This document shows positions 39,561 through 49,897 of a stretch of 64,000 nt of DNA, one piece after another. Source of the DNA: an uncultured Flavobacteriales bacterium (GTDB taxonomy: Bacteria; Bacteroidota; Bacteroidia; Flavobacteriales; Schleiferiaceae); NCBI GenBank assembly GCA_913055685.1, contig CAJXKC010000001.1, positions 744,001-808,000 of the forward strand, in the 5' to 3' direction. Positions within the stretch are counted from its first letter, which is position 1. Every line of letters begins with the position of its first letter. The notes under the pieces were generated by a model that worked only from the letters and a program-made list of their open reading frames with translations, searched no databases and was not told where the DNA came from. Made by a program: the position numbers and the translations under genes.

Positions 39561-40715
39561 ATGGCGACTAAAGATTTACGGTTTAACAGTTTGACTATTC
39601 ATGGCGGACAAGCGCCGGATCCTGCTACAGGTGCGGTGATGACGCCTATTTATCAAAGCTCCACCTATGCGCAAAGTGCTCCTGGCGAACACCTGGGTTA
39701 TGAATATTCCAGATCGGCTAATCCTACGCGTAAGGCCCTGGAGAATTCCATTGCTAGTTTGGAGGGAGTCGATTTTGGTTTGGCATTTGCTAGTGGCCTA
39801 GCGGCCATTGATGCGGTTTTGAAATTATTGCGTCCCGGTGATGAGGTCATCGCCACCAACGACCTTTACGGAGGGAGCTATCGCTTGTTTACCAAGCTCT
39901 TTAAGAAGTACGGAATTGTCTTTCACTTTGTTTCAATGAACGACACTGCAAACGCAGAGGATTTTATAAACGCTAAAACAAAGATGATTTGGCTTGAGAC
40001 GCCTACCAACCCGATGATGAACATCATAGACATCGCGGCTTGGTCCAAAGTTGCCCAGCAGGCTCAGGCCCTTTTAGTGGTCGACAACACCTTTGCCAGT
40101 CCTTATCTCCAGCAGCCTATTAAATTGGGAGCCGATATAGTGATGCATAGTGCCACTAAGTATCTTGCTGGTCATAGTGATGTGGTGCTGGGTCTTTTGG
40201 CAATAAAGGACGCGGCGCTTGCCCAAGAATTAAAGTTTATTCAGAACTCAAGCGGAGCAATTTGTGGCCCCATGGATGCCTTTTTAACCTTACGCGGCAT
40301 TAAAACCTTGCACTTAAGAATGCAAAGGCATTGTGAGAATGGCCGTTTGGTGGCCGAATATCTTCAGGCACATCCAAAAGTGGATAAGGTTTTCTGGCCC
40401 GGCTTCGAATCACATCCAAACCATTCCATCGCGCAAAAGCAAATGAAAGATTTTGGTGGCATGCTCAGCTTCCAACTGAAGGACGAACGGCAAGAAGCCG
40501 CTATTAAACTGATTCAAAAGTTAGCGGTGTTTACACTCGCGGAGAGTTTAGGGGGCGTAGAGTCCTTGGCGGGACATCCAGCCACCATGACGCACGCTGC
40601 AATTCCCAAAGAAGAGCGTTTAAAAATTGGCTTAAGCGATGGATTAATTCGCTTAAGTGTGGGGGTCGAGGATGCTCAAGATTTAATCGAAGACCTGGCT
40701 CAGGCTCTAGGGTAG
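39561..40715 (+). CDS. Cys/Met metabolism PLP-dependent enzyme (cystathionine synthase/lyase type)
   Basis: A 384-residue PLP enzyme of the trans-sulfuration family. The substrate loop YEYSRSANPTRKALE, the SGLAAIDAVLKLLRPGDEVIA segment, DLYGGSYRLF, the VVDNTFASPYLQQP stretch, and the PLP-binding K200 in MHSATKYLAGHSDV are all present. The ending SLGGVESLAGHPATMTHA is typical. It acts on cystathionine, homoserine esters or methionine-related thiols; gamma-synthase, gamma-lyase and beta-lyase cannot be separated from sequence alone, so no symbol is given. Confidence 0.92.
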   Translation: MATKDLRFNSLTIHGGQAPDPATGAVMTPIYQSSTYAQSAPGEHLGYEYSRSANPTRKALENSIASLEGVDFGLAFASGLAAIDAVLKLLRPGDEVIATNDLYGGSYRLFTKLFKKYGIVFHFVSMNDTANAEDFINAKTKMIWLETPTNPMMNIIDIAAWSKVAQQAQALLVVDNTFASPYLQQPIKLGADIVMHSATKYLAGHSDVVLGLLAIKDAALAQELKFIQNSSGAICGPMDAFLTLRGIKTLHLRMQRHCENGRLVAEYLQAHPKVDKVFWPGFESHPNHSIAQKQMKDFGGMLSFQLKDERQEAAIKLIQKLAVFTLAESLGGVESLAGHPATMTHAAIPKEERLKIGLSDGLIRLSVGVEDAQDLIEDLAQALG

Positions 40716-40774
40716 AATGGGGTTTTCCTGCGCTAATCGACTCACATTTTTTATACCTTTAATAAAAAGATATT

Positions 40775-41494
40775 TTGAAGAAATTTTTCATCACCGGAAC
40801 TAGCTCTGGTATTGGTAAAGCTCTAGCTGAAGCGGCTCTTGCCGCGGGTTATCGTGTAACCGGCTTTGCTCGACGCAACCGAATCGAACATCCAAACTAC
40901 CGACATTTAACCGTAGACTTAACCGATTTAGATCATTACGCCGGTATAGGCTTCGAAGGTATATCCGATAAAACCGAAGAGGTCATTCTCATTAATAATG
41001 CAGGAACCATTGCACCCGTTAAGCCAGTAGGATCTATGGATCCGATGCAAGTAACGAGGGCCTACCGTTTAAATCTCATCGCGCCCAGTATTCTGTGTCA
41101 GCTTTTTATTGAAAATACCAGTGAGTATCATGGTAAGCGGACCATTATAAATATTTCCAGTGGCGCCGGAGCTTACCCTGTAAAGAGTTGGTCGGTTTAT
41201 TGTGCCAGTAAATCTGCCCTTAATATGTTTAGCGAGGTTTTGCAATTGGACCATCCCGAAATTCGTTGCCATGCGGTTTCACCAGGCATAGTCGATACGG
41301 AGATGCAGGGAGAGATCCGCGCTACTTCGCAACGCGATTTTCCGGATCTCCAGCGCTTTATGGACTACAAGGAGAAAGGGGAGTTAGCTTCTGCTGATGA
41401 GGTTGCGGCGAAAGTTCTACATCTAATTGATAATCCTTCTGATTTTAATGAGGTAGCGGTTTCCTTGCGCAAGCTGGACTTACCAAAAAGCTAA
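40775..41494 (+). CDS. SDR-family oxidoreductase
   Basis: A 239-residue short-chain dehydrogenase. The NADP-binding motif TGTSSGIG is at 7-14, NNAG at 74-77, the catalytic Ser near 129, and Tyr142 and Lys146 in the YCASK motif. It begins with TTG at 40775, since no ATG lies in frame upstream and this start gives the normal length before the glycine motif. The substrate is unknown; the C-terminal part (AVSPGIVDTEMQGEIRA) resembles sepiapterin-reductase-like members. Confidence 0.88.
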   Translation: MKKFFITGTSSGIGKALAEAALAAGYRVTGFARRNRIEHPNYRHLTVDLTDLDHYAGIGFEGISDKTEEVILINNAGTIAPVKPVGSMDPMQVTRAYRLNLIAPSILCQLFIENTSEYHGKRTIINISSGAGAYPVKSWSVYCASKSALNMFSEVLQLDHPEIRCHAVSPGIVDTEMQGEIRATSQRDFPDLQRFMDYKEKGELASADEVAAKVLHLIDNPSDFNEVAVSLRKLDLPKS

Positions 41495-41571
41495 AATTAT
41501 CTTAAAGCCTCAAAGCTCATTAAACCTACGCTCATCTAAGGTCTCCAAGCATTGAATTAAAATTTAATGCT

Positions 41572-41967
41572 ATGAAAAAACTGATTTTAGTGGCCCTAAT
41601 AGGAATGGGGCTTAGTCTCAACGCTCAGTCTCAATGTGAAGGTAAAAAGCACAGAGGAGCGGAGTTTAGTCCGGAGGAACATGCCCGACGCGAATTAGTG
41701 AAAATGCGAGATCACCTTAATTTGAATGACCAACAAATTAAAGAAATAGAACCCCTCTTAATTGCGCATCATAAAGAGATGATGGCTCAAAAAGAAGCGG
41801 CAAAACTTAGGCGAACCGAGCTTAAAAGTAAGCTGCAAGATATTTTAAGCGATGAGCAAGAGCTAAAAATGAAAGAAATGCACCAAGCGCGCAAAGAGCG
41901 CAGAAAAAAGGAGCGTTTAGAGCATCGGGAGCACCGCCGAAAGATGGTCGAACCAAAACAAGATTAA
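41572..41967 (+). CDS. Spy/CpxP-like periplasmic protein
   Basis: A 131-residue protein with a signal peptide (KKLILVALIGMGLSLNAQ) and a highly charged helical body. LTxxQ-like segments occur (LNLNDQQIKEIEPLLIAHHKEMM; ILSDEQELKMKEMHQ), which suggest a Spy/CpxP-type chaperone or metal-sensing periplasmic protein. The His/Lys/Arg-rich tail could bind metal or anions. It is followed by a strong terminator. Confidence 0.75.
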   Translation: MKKLILVALIGMGLSLNAQSQCEGKKHRGAEFSPEEHARRELVKMRDHLNLNDQQIKEIEPLLIAHHKEMMAQKEAAKLRRTELKSKLQDILSDEQELKMKEMHQARKERRKKERLEHREHRRKMVEPKQD

Positions 41968-41973
41968 AACTAG

Positions 41974-42006
41974 AAACCCGCAGGTAAAAGAGCGGGTTTT
42001 TTATTG
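41974..42006 (+). terminator. Terminator
   Basis: AAACCCG-caggtaaaagag-CGGGTTT followed by TTTTATTG, 7 bp after the stop codon of the Spy-like gene. Confidence 0.75.
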
Positions 42007-42075
42007 TTTTTAGCGCTCTCGACTGCCCCTTCTTTAGTAATTTGCAGTGCTTTTAAAAACCAATAATCCACTCTT

Positions 42076-43626
42076 ATGTCTAAGATGCAAGATAAGATAC
42101 AGGCACTCGAAGCCAAGTTAGCTGAAGCCCAATTAGGAGGCGGTCAGAAACGAATTGATGCCCAGCACGCTAAAGGTAAATTAACTGCCCGAGAGCGCAT
42201 CCATTTTCTCTTAGACGAAGGGAGTTTTGAGGAAACTGGCGCCTTGGTAATGCACCGTAGTACCGACTTCGGTTTAGATAAGCAAAAAATCTTAGGCGAT
42301 GGAGTGGTAACCGGCTACGGTACTATCGAAGGAAGATTGGTTTATGTCTTTGCTCAAGATTTTACCGTTTTAGGAGGATCTTTAGCAGAAGCACATGCTG
42401 AGAAAATCTGCAAAGTGATGGACCTAGCGATGAAAAACGGGGCGCCGGTAATCGGTTTAAATGATTCTGGCGGAGCACGTATTCAAGAGGGGGTAGTATC
42501 TCTAGGGGGCTATGCCGATATCTTTTACCGAAATACCCGTGCTAGTGGAGTCATTCCTCAGCTTTCGGCAGTAATGGGTCCATGTGCTGGTGGAGCAGTA
42601 TACTCTCCGGCCCTAACCGATTTTATTGGTATGGTGGAAAATACATCGTACATGTTTGTAACCGGACCCAATGTGGTAAAAACGGTAACCCATGAAGAAG
42701 TTAGCTCAGAAGACTTAGGGGGCGCATCGGCGCATAGCACTAAATCTGGGGTAACCCATTTTACTTATGGTAATGAAATGGCGCTTATTAATGGCTTCCG
42801 CCAATTGCTTAGCTACATTCCCCAAAACTGCGAGGAGGATGCACCGGCTATGCCTTATGAGCCATCCGACGAAAGTCGCCCCAGCTTAAATGAAATTATA
42901 CCCGATAACCCCAATCAGCCTTATGATATTCGGGAGGTAATTGAAGGGACTGTAGATGCTGATAGCTTCTTGGAAGTGCATAAAGATTTTGCCCAAAATA
43001 TTGTGGTAGGCTTTGCGCGTTTAGCGGGTAAGTCGATTGGTATCGTAGCCAATCAGCCTGCGTATTTAGCGGGGGTTTTGGACATAAACTCTTCTACCAA
43101 AGGAGCGCGCTTTGTGCGTTTCTGCGATAGCTTTAATATTCCCCTTTTGGTCTTTGAAGATGTACCAGGATTTTTACCGGGAACCGATCAGGAGTGGAAT
43201 GCGATTATTACCAATGGTGCTAAGCTCTTGTATGCCTTTAGCGAAGCGACCGTTCCCCGCATTACCGTAATTACCCGTAAGGCTTATGGCGGTGCTTACG
43301 ATGTGATGAATTCAAAGCATATTGGAGCCGATATGAACTTTGCCTGGCCCAGTGCGGAAATCGCCGTGATGGGTGCTAAAGGGGCCGCGGAGATTATCTT
43401 CCGCAAGGAAATTAAGGAGGCCGCCGATCCAGAGGCGAAACTTAAGGAGAAGGAGGCAGAGTATGCAGAGATTTTTGCTAACCCTTATCGTGCTGCAGCG
43501 CGCGGGTACGTAGACCAAGTCATCCGTCCTGATCAAACTCGTGAAAAGCTGATTAAGGCTTTTGCTATGCTAGAAAATAAGGTCGATAATCTTCCTAAAA
43601 AGAAACACGGCAACATCCCTCTTTAA
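42076..43626 (+). CDS. Acyl-CoA carboxylase carboxyltransferase (beta) subunit
   Basis: A 516-residue carboxyltransferase of the propionyl/methylmalonyl-CoA type. The N-terminal half has [39 protein letters not shown] and [13 protein letters not shown] (oxyanion region); the C-terminal half has [15 protein letters not shown] and [15 protein letters not shown]. It moves the carboxyl group from carboxy-biotin to acyl-CoA. The biotin carboxylase and carrier partners are not encoded nearby. Propionyl-CoA is the likely substrate, but methylmalonyl-CoA decarboxylation by a sodium pump relative cannot be excluded. Confidence 0.93.
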   Translation: MSKMQDKIQALEAKLAEAQLGGGQKRIDAQHAKGKLTARERIHFLLDEGSFEETGALVMHRSTDFGLDKQKILGDGVVTGYGTIEGRLVYVFAQDFTVLGGSLAEAHAEKICKVMDLAMKNGAPVIGLNDSGGARIQEGVVSLGGYADIFYRNTRASGVIPQLSAVMGPCAGGAVYSPALTDFIGMVENTSYMFVTGPNVVKTVTHEEVSSEDLGGASAHSTKSGVTHFTYGNEMALINGFRQLLSYIPQNCEEDAPAMPYEPSDESRPSLNEIIPDNPNQPYDIREVIEGTVDADSFLEVHKDFAQNIVVGFARLAGKSIGIVANQPAYLAGVLDINSSTKGARFVRFCDSFNIPLLVFEDVPGFLPGTDQEWNAIITNGAKLLYAFSEATVPRITVITRKAYGGAYDVMNSKHIGADMNFAWPSAEIAVMGAKGAAEIIFRKEIKEAADPEAKLKEKEAEYAEIFANPYRAAARGYVDQVIRPDQTREKLIKAFAMLENKVDNLPKKKHGNIPL

Positions 43627-43661
43627 TTCTCTACTTTTGAGCAGCAAATGCAAGATTTTAG

Positions 43662-45743
43662 ATGATGAAGAAATGGTCGCTATTTCTGCTGCTTCTTAGT
43701 TTTCAAGCGCTTCAGGCCCAGCGGGCTTCGGACCCAGGTGCCTTCAAACTCTTGGTGGATACGGCCTTGTATCAATGGCCAGAAGACCGCGTGATTTATA
43801 GAGGTGAGAAGAGTCTGGCTTTTGCTTACGATAAGCCCAACGCTATTGCTTTATTTAGGCTTGCGCCTGATACAAAGTGGCGTTTAGCGCTTAATGAGGC
43901 CTATCAAATAAAAGATAGTGTTTTAACCGAAGATTTTAAGGAGTATAAGATTCAGTTTCAAGATCTGCATGAAAATGCTTTTCCGCGCTTAGTGCTCTTT
44001 AATCCGGAGCTAAATCGCTCCAAGCTAATTCCCTTACTGGCTTATGCCGAAACTTATATCGATTTAAGTCCTAGGGAAGATGATTTGTTCTTAGGCGAGG
44101 AAAAGGTTTTTGAGCTACCGGCTAAGCATCCCGAAAAAATTGATTTAAACCTTAACTGGAATAAGCAGGGGCCAATCCACTATCGTTTTAGCTATCGTGG
44201 AAACCGAGTGTTATTGCACCTTTTACCCAAGGAAAGGGGCTTGCATAAGCTAGAGATTCCCTTAAAATTGCGCAGTCCACGGGTAGAAGGAAAACTACTA
44301 AGCTATGATATGCCTCCTCTGGAAGCAGACTTCAGAGTAAAGACTGGTCGATTGGCATTCTTAAGCTTAAACGAACAGGAGTTTACCTATGTAGAAGGGA
44401 GTACCAAAGCCATTGAAGTACAGCTCGATGATCATCCCTTTTTACAGATGAATAAAACCTACCGCATCGAGAACCAAGAAGAAGCAGGCGGACCATTAAT
44501 TGCCGAAATCTTTACTAAGTCGAAGCTAAATAATGATCGGGTTTTATGCTTGCTCCGCCCTTATTCCTATCATCGCAAAACAGACGGTTACTTATATCTA
44601 AAGGATGGCGATCGCGCCCGCTTCATCACCAATTTTAATTTAAGTCCGCAGACCAAAATTCAGTCCATTTACCTCCAACGGGAGGGTAAAAACTGGGAGG
44701 CAGGAAACACTGTTTATCCCGGCGAAAGCCTTAATGTTCGTCTAGAAGGAGTGGGCTTGCACAAAGGGGATTTCAGTTTCTATGGTGCGGCCATTTTAGA
44801 GGGCGATAGCTTGGTGCGCAATGAAAATGTGGCCTATTTCCGACTGGAAATTCCCATGAACATTAGCATTCGCAGTATTGAGATTTTTAATAATGGTAAT
44901 AACCTGGGTAAAAGCTTAAGGGTTAAGGAATACCAAAGACCGCGTCCCTTCGATTTTATCGATTTGGCTTTGGGCCTAAAGCGCTATCAGCTAGATAAAA
45001 TTGACCGGCCCATTTATTATGAAAAGACTTTATCGGATGTGGTTATTGATTTTGACCAGAAGAAATTAGATCGACAACAGGAATTATATGGAAAGCAATA
45101 CCTCAGTATAAAGGTGAAGATCAGTAATAAGAAGGGTAGTTTGGTGGAGCTTTATCAGTTTGATAATGTGCTCATTTGCCCAGATGATGCTTCACCGCGA
45201 TACACTTATTACGATACCAAGACTTGTCGTTTGGAGGACATCAACCTCAATGACTTTATCAATAATAAGACCTCTAATTTACAAGAGTGGTCTACCATTG
45301 ACTTGGAATTTAGTCACCTGAGAGATAAGTATAATGACGACGGTTATACCAAAAAGGTGAAGATCTACCTATCGCGGAAAATAAACTACGATATCGATGT
45401 TTCCTTCCCGGCGGGATTGTTAATTCTGAAATCGGGCGAAAACGATTTTAGCAATTTTGGGGGTATCAGCTTTGCCATGATGGCGCAAATGAGTTTTTAC
45501 CATCCCAATAAAGTGGCGAAACTTCGGCCCTTTAAATTCGGTGCAGGTTTCATTGCTTTGGATGCTTTTAATTTTTCCGAAAACAGCAGTAACCGCGATC
45601 TAGGCTTGGTGGTCTTAGGTTCCTTATACCCCACTTCCAGTGAAAACCGACTCAGCTTCCCCCTCTTCGTAGGTTATGGCTATTTGCTGAAACAGAAGAA
45701 GACTTTCTTCTTGGTGGGACCAGGCATTCGCGTGCGACTCTAA
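43662..45743 (+). CDS. Exported protein with C-terminal barrel-like part, unknown function
   Basis: A 693-residue protein with a signal peptide (KKWSLFLLLLSFQALQAQ). The first 450 residues are beta-rich with repeated segments such as GNTVYPGESLNVRLEGVGLHKGDFSF that look Ig-like or filamin-like; the last 100 residues (VSFPAGLLILKSGENDFSNFGGISFAMMAQMSFY ... FFLVGPGIRVRL) look like four to six amphipathic strands ending in a C-terminal Leu, which suggests an outer membrane anchor. I do not recognise a named family. Confidence 0.8.
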   Translation: MMKKWSLFLLLLSFQALQAQRASDPGAFKLLVDTALYQWPEDRVIYRGEKSLAFAYDKPNAIALFRLAPDTKWRLALNEAYQIKDSVLTEDFKEYKIQFQDLHENAFPRLVLFNPELNRSKLIPLLAYAETYIDLSPREDDLFLGEEKVFELPAKHPEKIDLNLNWNKQGPIHYRFSYRGNRVLLHLLPKERGLHKLEIPLKLRSPRVEGKLLSYDMPPLEADFRVKTGRLAFLSLNEQEFTYVEGSTKAIEVQLDDHPFLQMNKTYRIENQEEAGGPLIAEIFTKSKLNNDRVLCLLRPYSYHRKTDGYLYLKDGDRARFITNFNLSPQTKIQSIYLQREGKNWEAGNTVYPGESLNVRLEGVGLHKGDFSFYGAAILEGDSLVRNENVAYFRLEIPMNISIRSIEIFNNGNNLGKSLRVKEYQRPRPFDFIDLALGLKRYQLDKIDRPIYYEKTLSDVVIDFDQKKLDRQQELYGKQYLSIKVKISNKKGSLVELYQFDNVLICPDDASPRYTYYDTKTCRLEDINLNDFINNKTSNLQEWSTIDLEFSHLRDKYNDDGYTKKVKIYLSRKINYDIDVSFPAGLLILKSGENDFSNFGGISFAMMAQMSFYHPNKVAKLRPFKFGAGFIALDAFNFSENSSNRDLGLVVLGSLYPTSSENRLSFPLFVGYGYLLKQKKTFFLVGPGIRVRL

Positions 45744-45789
45744 AACAATCTTAGATTTTTGTAGTTTTCATTTCTAAACACCAAAAGAA

Positions 45790-46401
45790 ATGAAGAATCT
45801 AAAAACTTTGGGCCTGGCCTTGGCCCTTTTACTATCGACCGGTGCCTTTAAGAAGGATAATCCTATGTTAGCCATCGGGGCGAAAGCACCTATGACCAAT
45901 TATGAAATGGAAGACATTAGTGGATCTTCCTACACCTTGGAAGGTTTAAAAAAGGACAATGGTTTATTGGTAATTTTTTCATGCAATACCTGCCCCTTTG
46001 TCTTGGGCTGGGAAGATCAATATCCAGGATTAAAGGAATTATCCGATAAGCTTAGTGTCGGAATGGTATTAGTGAACAGCAATGAAAAGAAGCGCGAGGG
46101 CGACGACTCTATGAGTGAAATGCAAAAGCATGCCAAGGCTGCTGGATATGAGATGCCTTATGTGATTGACGCCAATAATAAACTAGCAGATGCTTTTGGC
46201 GCACGGACCACCCCTCATGTTTATTTGTTTGATAGCGACATGAAGTTGGTTTACCGGGGGAGTATTAACGATAAGTACGAGAATAAGTCCAAAGAGGCGA
46301 AAAAGGAATATTTAAGGGAAGCCTTAAAGGCATTGGCCAAAGGTGGCGAAATTCCCCAAGCCGATACCCGAGAAATTGGCTGTTCCATTAAACGTGTGTA
46401 A
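45790..46401 (+). CDS. Thioredoxin-fold (peroxiredoxin-like) exported protein
   Basis: A 203-residue protein with a hydrophobic leader (1-20) and a thioredoxin fold. The CNTCPF motif (Cys65 and Cys68) takes the place of CxxC; RTTPHVYLFD carries the cis-Pro loop. The arrangement matches a family of Bacteroidota redoxins annotated as thioredoxin family proteins with AhpC/TSA similarity. It probably reduces or oxidises thiols in the periplasm. Confidence 0.88.
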   Translation: MKNLKTLGLALALLLSTGAFKKDNPMLAIGAKAPMTNYEMEDISGSSYTLEGLKKDNGLLVIFSCNTCPFVLGWEDQYPGLKELSDKLSVGMVLVNSNEKKREGDDSMSEMQKHAKAAGYEMPYVIDANNKLADAFGARTTPHVYLFDSDMKLVYRGSINDKYENKSKEAKKEYLREALKALAKGGEIPQADTREIGCSIKRV

Positions 46402-46477
46402 TAGTGGTCTAGCTCTCTAGGCTTAGCTTCTACGTAATATTATTTGTGATTATCGCGTTTCTCTCCAAACAAACAGG

Positions 46478-47959
46478 ATGAGGAACGCGATATTTTTTGC
46501 CTTTTGCTTACTATTTCATGGCTTGTTTTGGCAGCAAGAATTAGGTATAAACGCCGTGATCTTCGCTTTCCTTTTGCAGCTCTTTGCAAAGTGGGATACC
46601 GGTTTTACTTTTCATGGGCCAGTTGAGTTTCTATATCTTTTTGGTTTTCTAGCCTCTAGTTTTGGCTTAATTTATTACCACAGTATAATCGCGCATATAG
46701 CTTTGGTCTTGGTTAATTTGGTTTACCTCAGTTATCATTATGGTCCCAAGTATAGCCCTCTAGAACATGCCTTTAACGCAGCATTAAGAGCCTTTCAATT
46801 TAGACAAGCCCTTTTGGCCGAACCCGTGATGTATTCGAAGGTTACACGCCAGAAAGTTTGGTCTTATCTCAGCATTAGCTTGTTGCCGATTATTCTCTTT
46901 GGCGTTTTTACCGCACTTTTTCGGGCTGGAAATCCGGTTTTTAAAGAATGGAGTCAGGGTTTTATCGACGCCCTAGTGAACATGCTACCCGACTATGATT
47001 TAGCCTGGCTTTTCTTCATGATTTTAGGGGTACTAATCATTAAAATTCCCTTGCTTAAGAAGAAAGTCTTCTATTGGCTTTTGCCTGAAAGTAATTTTGT
47101 GATTCGGAAGCTTAAAAAGAGCTACTCTTATTTTAAGCCCCTGGCCTTGAAGCGGGAATATCGGATGGCTTGGATGATTTTCGCCTCCTTAAATATTCTC
47201 ATTTTAATCGTTAACATCATTGATGTCAACTCCTTTTGGTTTGGCTTTAATATGCCAGCCCATTTTAGTTTAAAGGAGTTTCTGCACGAAGGAGTATGGG
47301 CCTTATTTGTCTCCTTATTGCTGGCCATGGTCCTGAGCTTTTACTTCTTTCGGGCTAACCTTAATTTTTACCCCAGAAATAAAATATTTTTAGGTCTGGC
47401 TAAGCTTTGGGTACTGCAAAATGGAGTATTAACCATATCGGTAGCCTTGCGCTCCTATTATTACATCGACTTTCATGGTCTCGCCAATGGACGCATTATC
47501 GTCTTAGCTATGCTTAGCCTGGTTTTAGTAGCCTTGATATTGCTTTTCATTAAATTACAAAGCGCCCGAAACGCGGCTTTTACCATTCGGTGGATGGGCT
47601 TGTATCTTGGCCTATTATTAAGCGTTTGCAGCTTAATAAATTGGGATATGATTACCCTGCGCTATAATTTGGAACATGGTCGTATTAATGAGATAGATGT
47701 GGATAATTACCTTTATCTAAATCCGCGAACCTATCCTTATTTACTGGAGAACTTAGACCGGGTAGCCTTGCAAATAGAGGCGCATAATACCAATGCCGAG
47801 CGGTGGATTTCAACCCAGAGTATGGCTGAATTTGAGGCCAACCTTGAAAAAAGAATGACGCGCTTTTTGGAGAATGAGGCAAAGCAGACTTGGCAAAGCT
47901 GGAACTTTGCCGATCAAAAAACGCGGGCTCAACTTATGGAATACCAGAAGAGGGACTAA
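46478..47959 (+). CDS. DUF4173-like polytopic membrane protein
   Basis: A 493-residue protein with about 12 membrane helices, starting right at the N-terminus (NAIFFAFCLLFHGLFWQQ). The pattern IFAFLLQLF.., SLLPIILFGVFTALFRAGNPVFKEW, and the soluble C-terminal tail with YNLEHGRINEIDVDNYLYLNPRTYPYLLEN matches DUF4173 proteins. The tail seems to be TPR-like. No role is known for this family. Confidence 0.75.
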   Translation: MRNAIFFAFCLLFHGLFWQQELGINAVIFAFLLQLFAKWDTGFTFHGPVEFLYLFGFLASSFGLIYYHSIIAHIALVLVNLVYLSYHYGPKYSPLEHAFNAALRAFQFRQALLAEPVMYSKVTRQKVWSYLSISLLPIILFGVFTALFRAGNPVFKEWSQGFIDALVNMLPDYDLAWLFFMILGVLIIKIPLLKKKVFYWLLPESNFVIRKLKKSYSYFKPLALKREYRMAWMIFASLNILILIVNIIDVNSFWFGFNMPAHFSLKEFLHEGVWALFVSLLLAMVLSFYFFRANLNFYPRNKIFLGLAKLWVLQNGVLTISVALRSYYYIDFHGLANGRIIVLAMLSLVLVALILLFIKLQSARNAAFTIRWMGLYLGLLLSVCSLINWDMITLRYNLEHGRINEIDVDNYLYLNPRTYPYLLENLDRVALQIEAHNTNAERWISTQSMAEFEANLEKRMTRFLENEAKQTWQSWNFADQKTRAQLMEYQKRD

Positions 47960-48031
47960 AGCATTTTTAATGTCCTTTGAAGGGGATTCATGTCTATTAT
48001 CCTTCGTACTTTTGTGCCTCAAATTTCCATT

Positions 48032-48727
48032 ATGAAAATTGGCGTAGTAGTTTTTCCAGGTAGCAATTGTGATCAAGATATGATCTACACTTTGCGCTCA
48101 ATGAATCATGAAGTTATTGAACTGTGGCATAAAGACACCGATCTACAAGGAGTAGAAATGGTGGTATTGCCAGGAGGATTTTCTTATGGCGACTATTTAC
48201 GCTCTGGTGCCATTGCACGCTTCTCGCCCATTATGGAGCAGGTAATTGAATTTGCCAATAAGGGGGGCTACGTACTTGGTGTATGCAATGGTTTCCAAGT
48301 TTTATGTGAGAGTGGTCTTTTACCTGGAACGCTTCAGCATAATTTAAGTCATACCTTCATTTGTAAGAACGTTTACTTAAAGCCCAGCTCTAAGACCGCC
48401 GCTATAAGCGCCGATCTAGATGAAAATAAGGCCTACACCATTCCTGTCGCTCATGGTGAAGGGAATTACTATGCCGATGCGGAAACTTTAGCAGAGCTTA
48501 AAGCAAATGATCAAATTATTTTCCGCTACTGCGATGCAAATGCAGCAGTAACTGAGGCCGCTAATTTTAATGGCGCTTTAGATAATATCGCTGGAGTATG
48601 TAATGCCGGTAAAAACGTATTTGGCATGATGCCTCACCCCGAGCGTGCGGCTGACCCAAATTTAGGGAACACTGATGGCGCAGAGCTCTTTAAGAGCCTT
48701 TTTAATAACCTAGCCGTACAGGCTTAG
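48032..48727 (+). CDS. purQ: PurQ: phosphoribosylformylglycinamidine synthase, glutaminase subunit
   Basis: A 231-residue class I glutamine amidotransferase. The nucleophile C85 is in LGVCNGFQ, and the HxE pair in MMPHPERAADP. It supplies ammonia to PurL in step four of purine synthesis. The ATG at 48032 gives the family start KIGVVVFPGSNCDQD; an in-frame ATG at 47990 would add 14 residues not seen in the family. The stand-alone purQ form implies a small PurL and PurS elsewhere. Followed by a terminator. Confidence 0.95.
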   Translation: MKIGVVVFPGSNCDQDMIYTLRSMNHEVIELWHKDTDLQGVEMVVLPGGFSYGDYLRSGAIARFSPIMEQVIEFANKGGYVLGVCNGFQVLCESGLLPGTLQHNLSHTFICKNVYLKPSSKTAAISADLDENKAYTIPVAHGEGNYYADAETLAELKANDQIIFRYCDANAAVTEAANFNGALDNIAGVCNAGKNVFGMMPHPERAADPNLGNTDGAELFKSLFNNLAVQA

Positions 48728-48745
48728 GCGCAAAAATCCTTAAGA

Positions 48746-48775
48746 AATAGCCCCGAAAATTTCGGGGCTATTTTA
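48746..48775 (+). terminator. Terminator after purQ
   Basis: ATAGCCCCGAA-aat-TTCGGGGCTAT with a following TTT. It lies 19 bp after the stop codon. Confidence 0.85.
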
Positions 48776-48868
48776 TGTCTAAGATCTCCTAAAGTTTATT
48801 TAAAATTGCCAAGATGGGCAGTTTGCTCGCCTCAATCCTTTTATATTTAGGCCATAAACTGCTTCGCC

Positions 48869-49756
48869 ATGAAAAGATATTTTCTCCTTTTGGGGGTGAT
48901 TTTTGGCTTTACAAATCTGCAAGGACAAGATCAGCCTGAGCTTATTGAACGCTTTAGTGACCCTACTCAATTTGTTAATAGTTTTGGCTTAAACGGAAAC
49001 ATTCTTTTTTCTGATCCAGACGGGACTTATTTTGAGCCCGAGGGTTTTAAGCTTAGATATGATGCTAATCTAGCCCGAGGGCCTTTACGATTAAATATGA
49101 GCCTTGGCCTTTCTAATTTATATTTTAATCCTTCAGTTAGTCATTCATTTACAGACTTTCGCCTGGCTTTGGGCTATTCCTTCGACTTACCTTTTAATAA
49201 ATTTGACCGGCTGAACCTTGATCTACAGTATCAAATACCCTTGGTTTTAGGTGACTATATTGGTAATGATAATGGTTTAGCGATGCAGCTTAGAAGTCGG
49301 GTAAAATTGAGCAATCGCTTATCCTATTATCCCGGTCTAATGGTAAACATTGGGCACACGCGATACACCTATTTTGAACCTTATACCTATGTGGATCCTC
49401 AAACTGGTGACAGTAGTACCCATTATAGTCAGGATTATAGCGCGGTGCGAAACTATAGTTTAGGTATGAGCAATCGTTTGGTATACCGTTTCAAGCTGCC
49501 GTTTTACTTGCAGACGGATGTGAATTACCTTTGGACCAATGTTAGTGATTTGGGGGAAGCGCTCTCCCCCCAAGAGTCAGGGGCATATAGCGATTTGCGC
49601 CTATCCTTAAGTTTCCATTATGTATATCGCAAATTGGATTTTGGCCTAAGAACCGATTGGCAGACCTTACTCCTTGAGGATCAAATTTTAAACTATAGGA
49701 GGGAGCGATACACCGCGCCAAGTTTCGGCTTGAGTATTCGTTATGCCTTTGAATGA
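48869..49756 (+). CDS. Exported outer-membrane barrel-like protein, related to 52711..53580
   Basis: A 295-residue protein with a signal peptide (KRYFLLLGVIFGFTNLQG) and about 12-14 amphipathic strands separated by short turns, ending FGLSIRYAFE with a C-terminal aromatic-type signal. The sequence after the leader, IERFSDPTQFVNSFGLNGNILF, matches LLNPNRFVTSFESNAALAF of the gene at 52711, so the two are paralogues. They flank the Asp-box propeller gene. Function unknown. Confidence 0.78.
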   Translation: MKRYFLLLGVIFGFTNLQGQDQPELIERFSDPTQFVNSFGLNGNILFSDPDGTYFEPEGFKLRYDANLARGPLRLNMSLGLSNLYFNPSVSHSFTDFRLALGYSFDLPFNKFDRLNLDLQYQIPLVLGDYIGNDNGLAMQLRSRVKLSNRLSYYPGLMVNIGHTRYTYFEPYTYVDPQTGDSSTHYSQDYSAVRNYSLGMSNRLVYRFKLPFYLQTDVNYLWTNVSDLGEALSPQESGAYSDLRLSLSFHYVYRKLDFGLRTDWQTLLLEDQILNYRRERYTAPSFGLSIRYAFE

Positions 49757-49857
49757 TTTAAGACCCTCCAGTGGATAGTAAAGTACTTTTATTTTTAAGC
49801 GAGGTATTTCATCTCCTTTTGCGCAGGCTGGCGATAAATACCCCATTTAGAAAGTAT

Positions 49858-49888
49858 AAAGGCCTGCACAATGCAGGCCTTTTTTTTA
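49858..49888 (+). terminator. Terminator after 48869..49756
   Basis: AAAGGCCTGC-acaat-GCAGGCCTTTTTTTT, a perfect stem with a T-tract. Confidence 0.9.
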
Positions 49889-49897
49889 TGGGTTCGT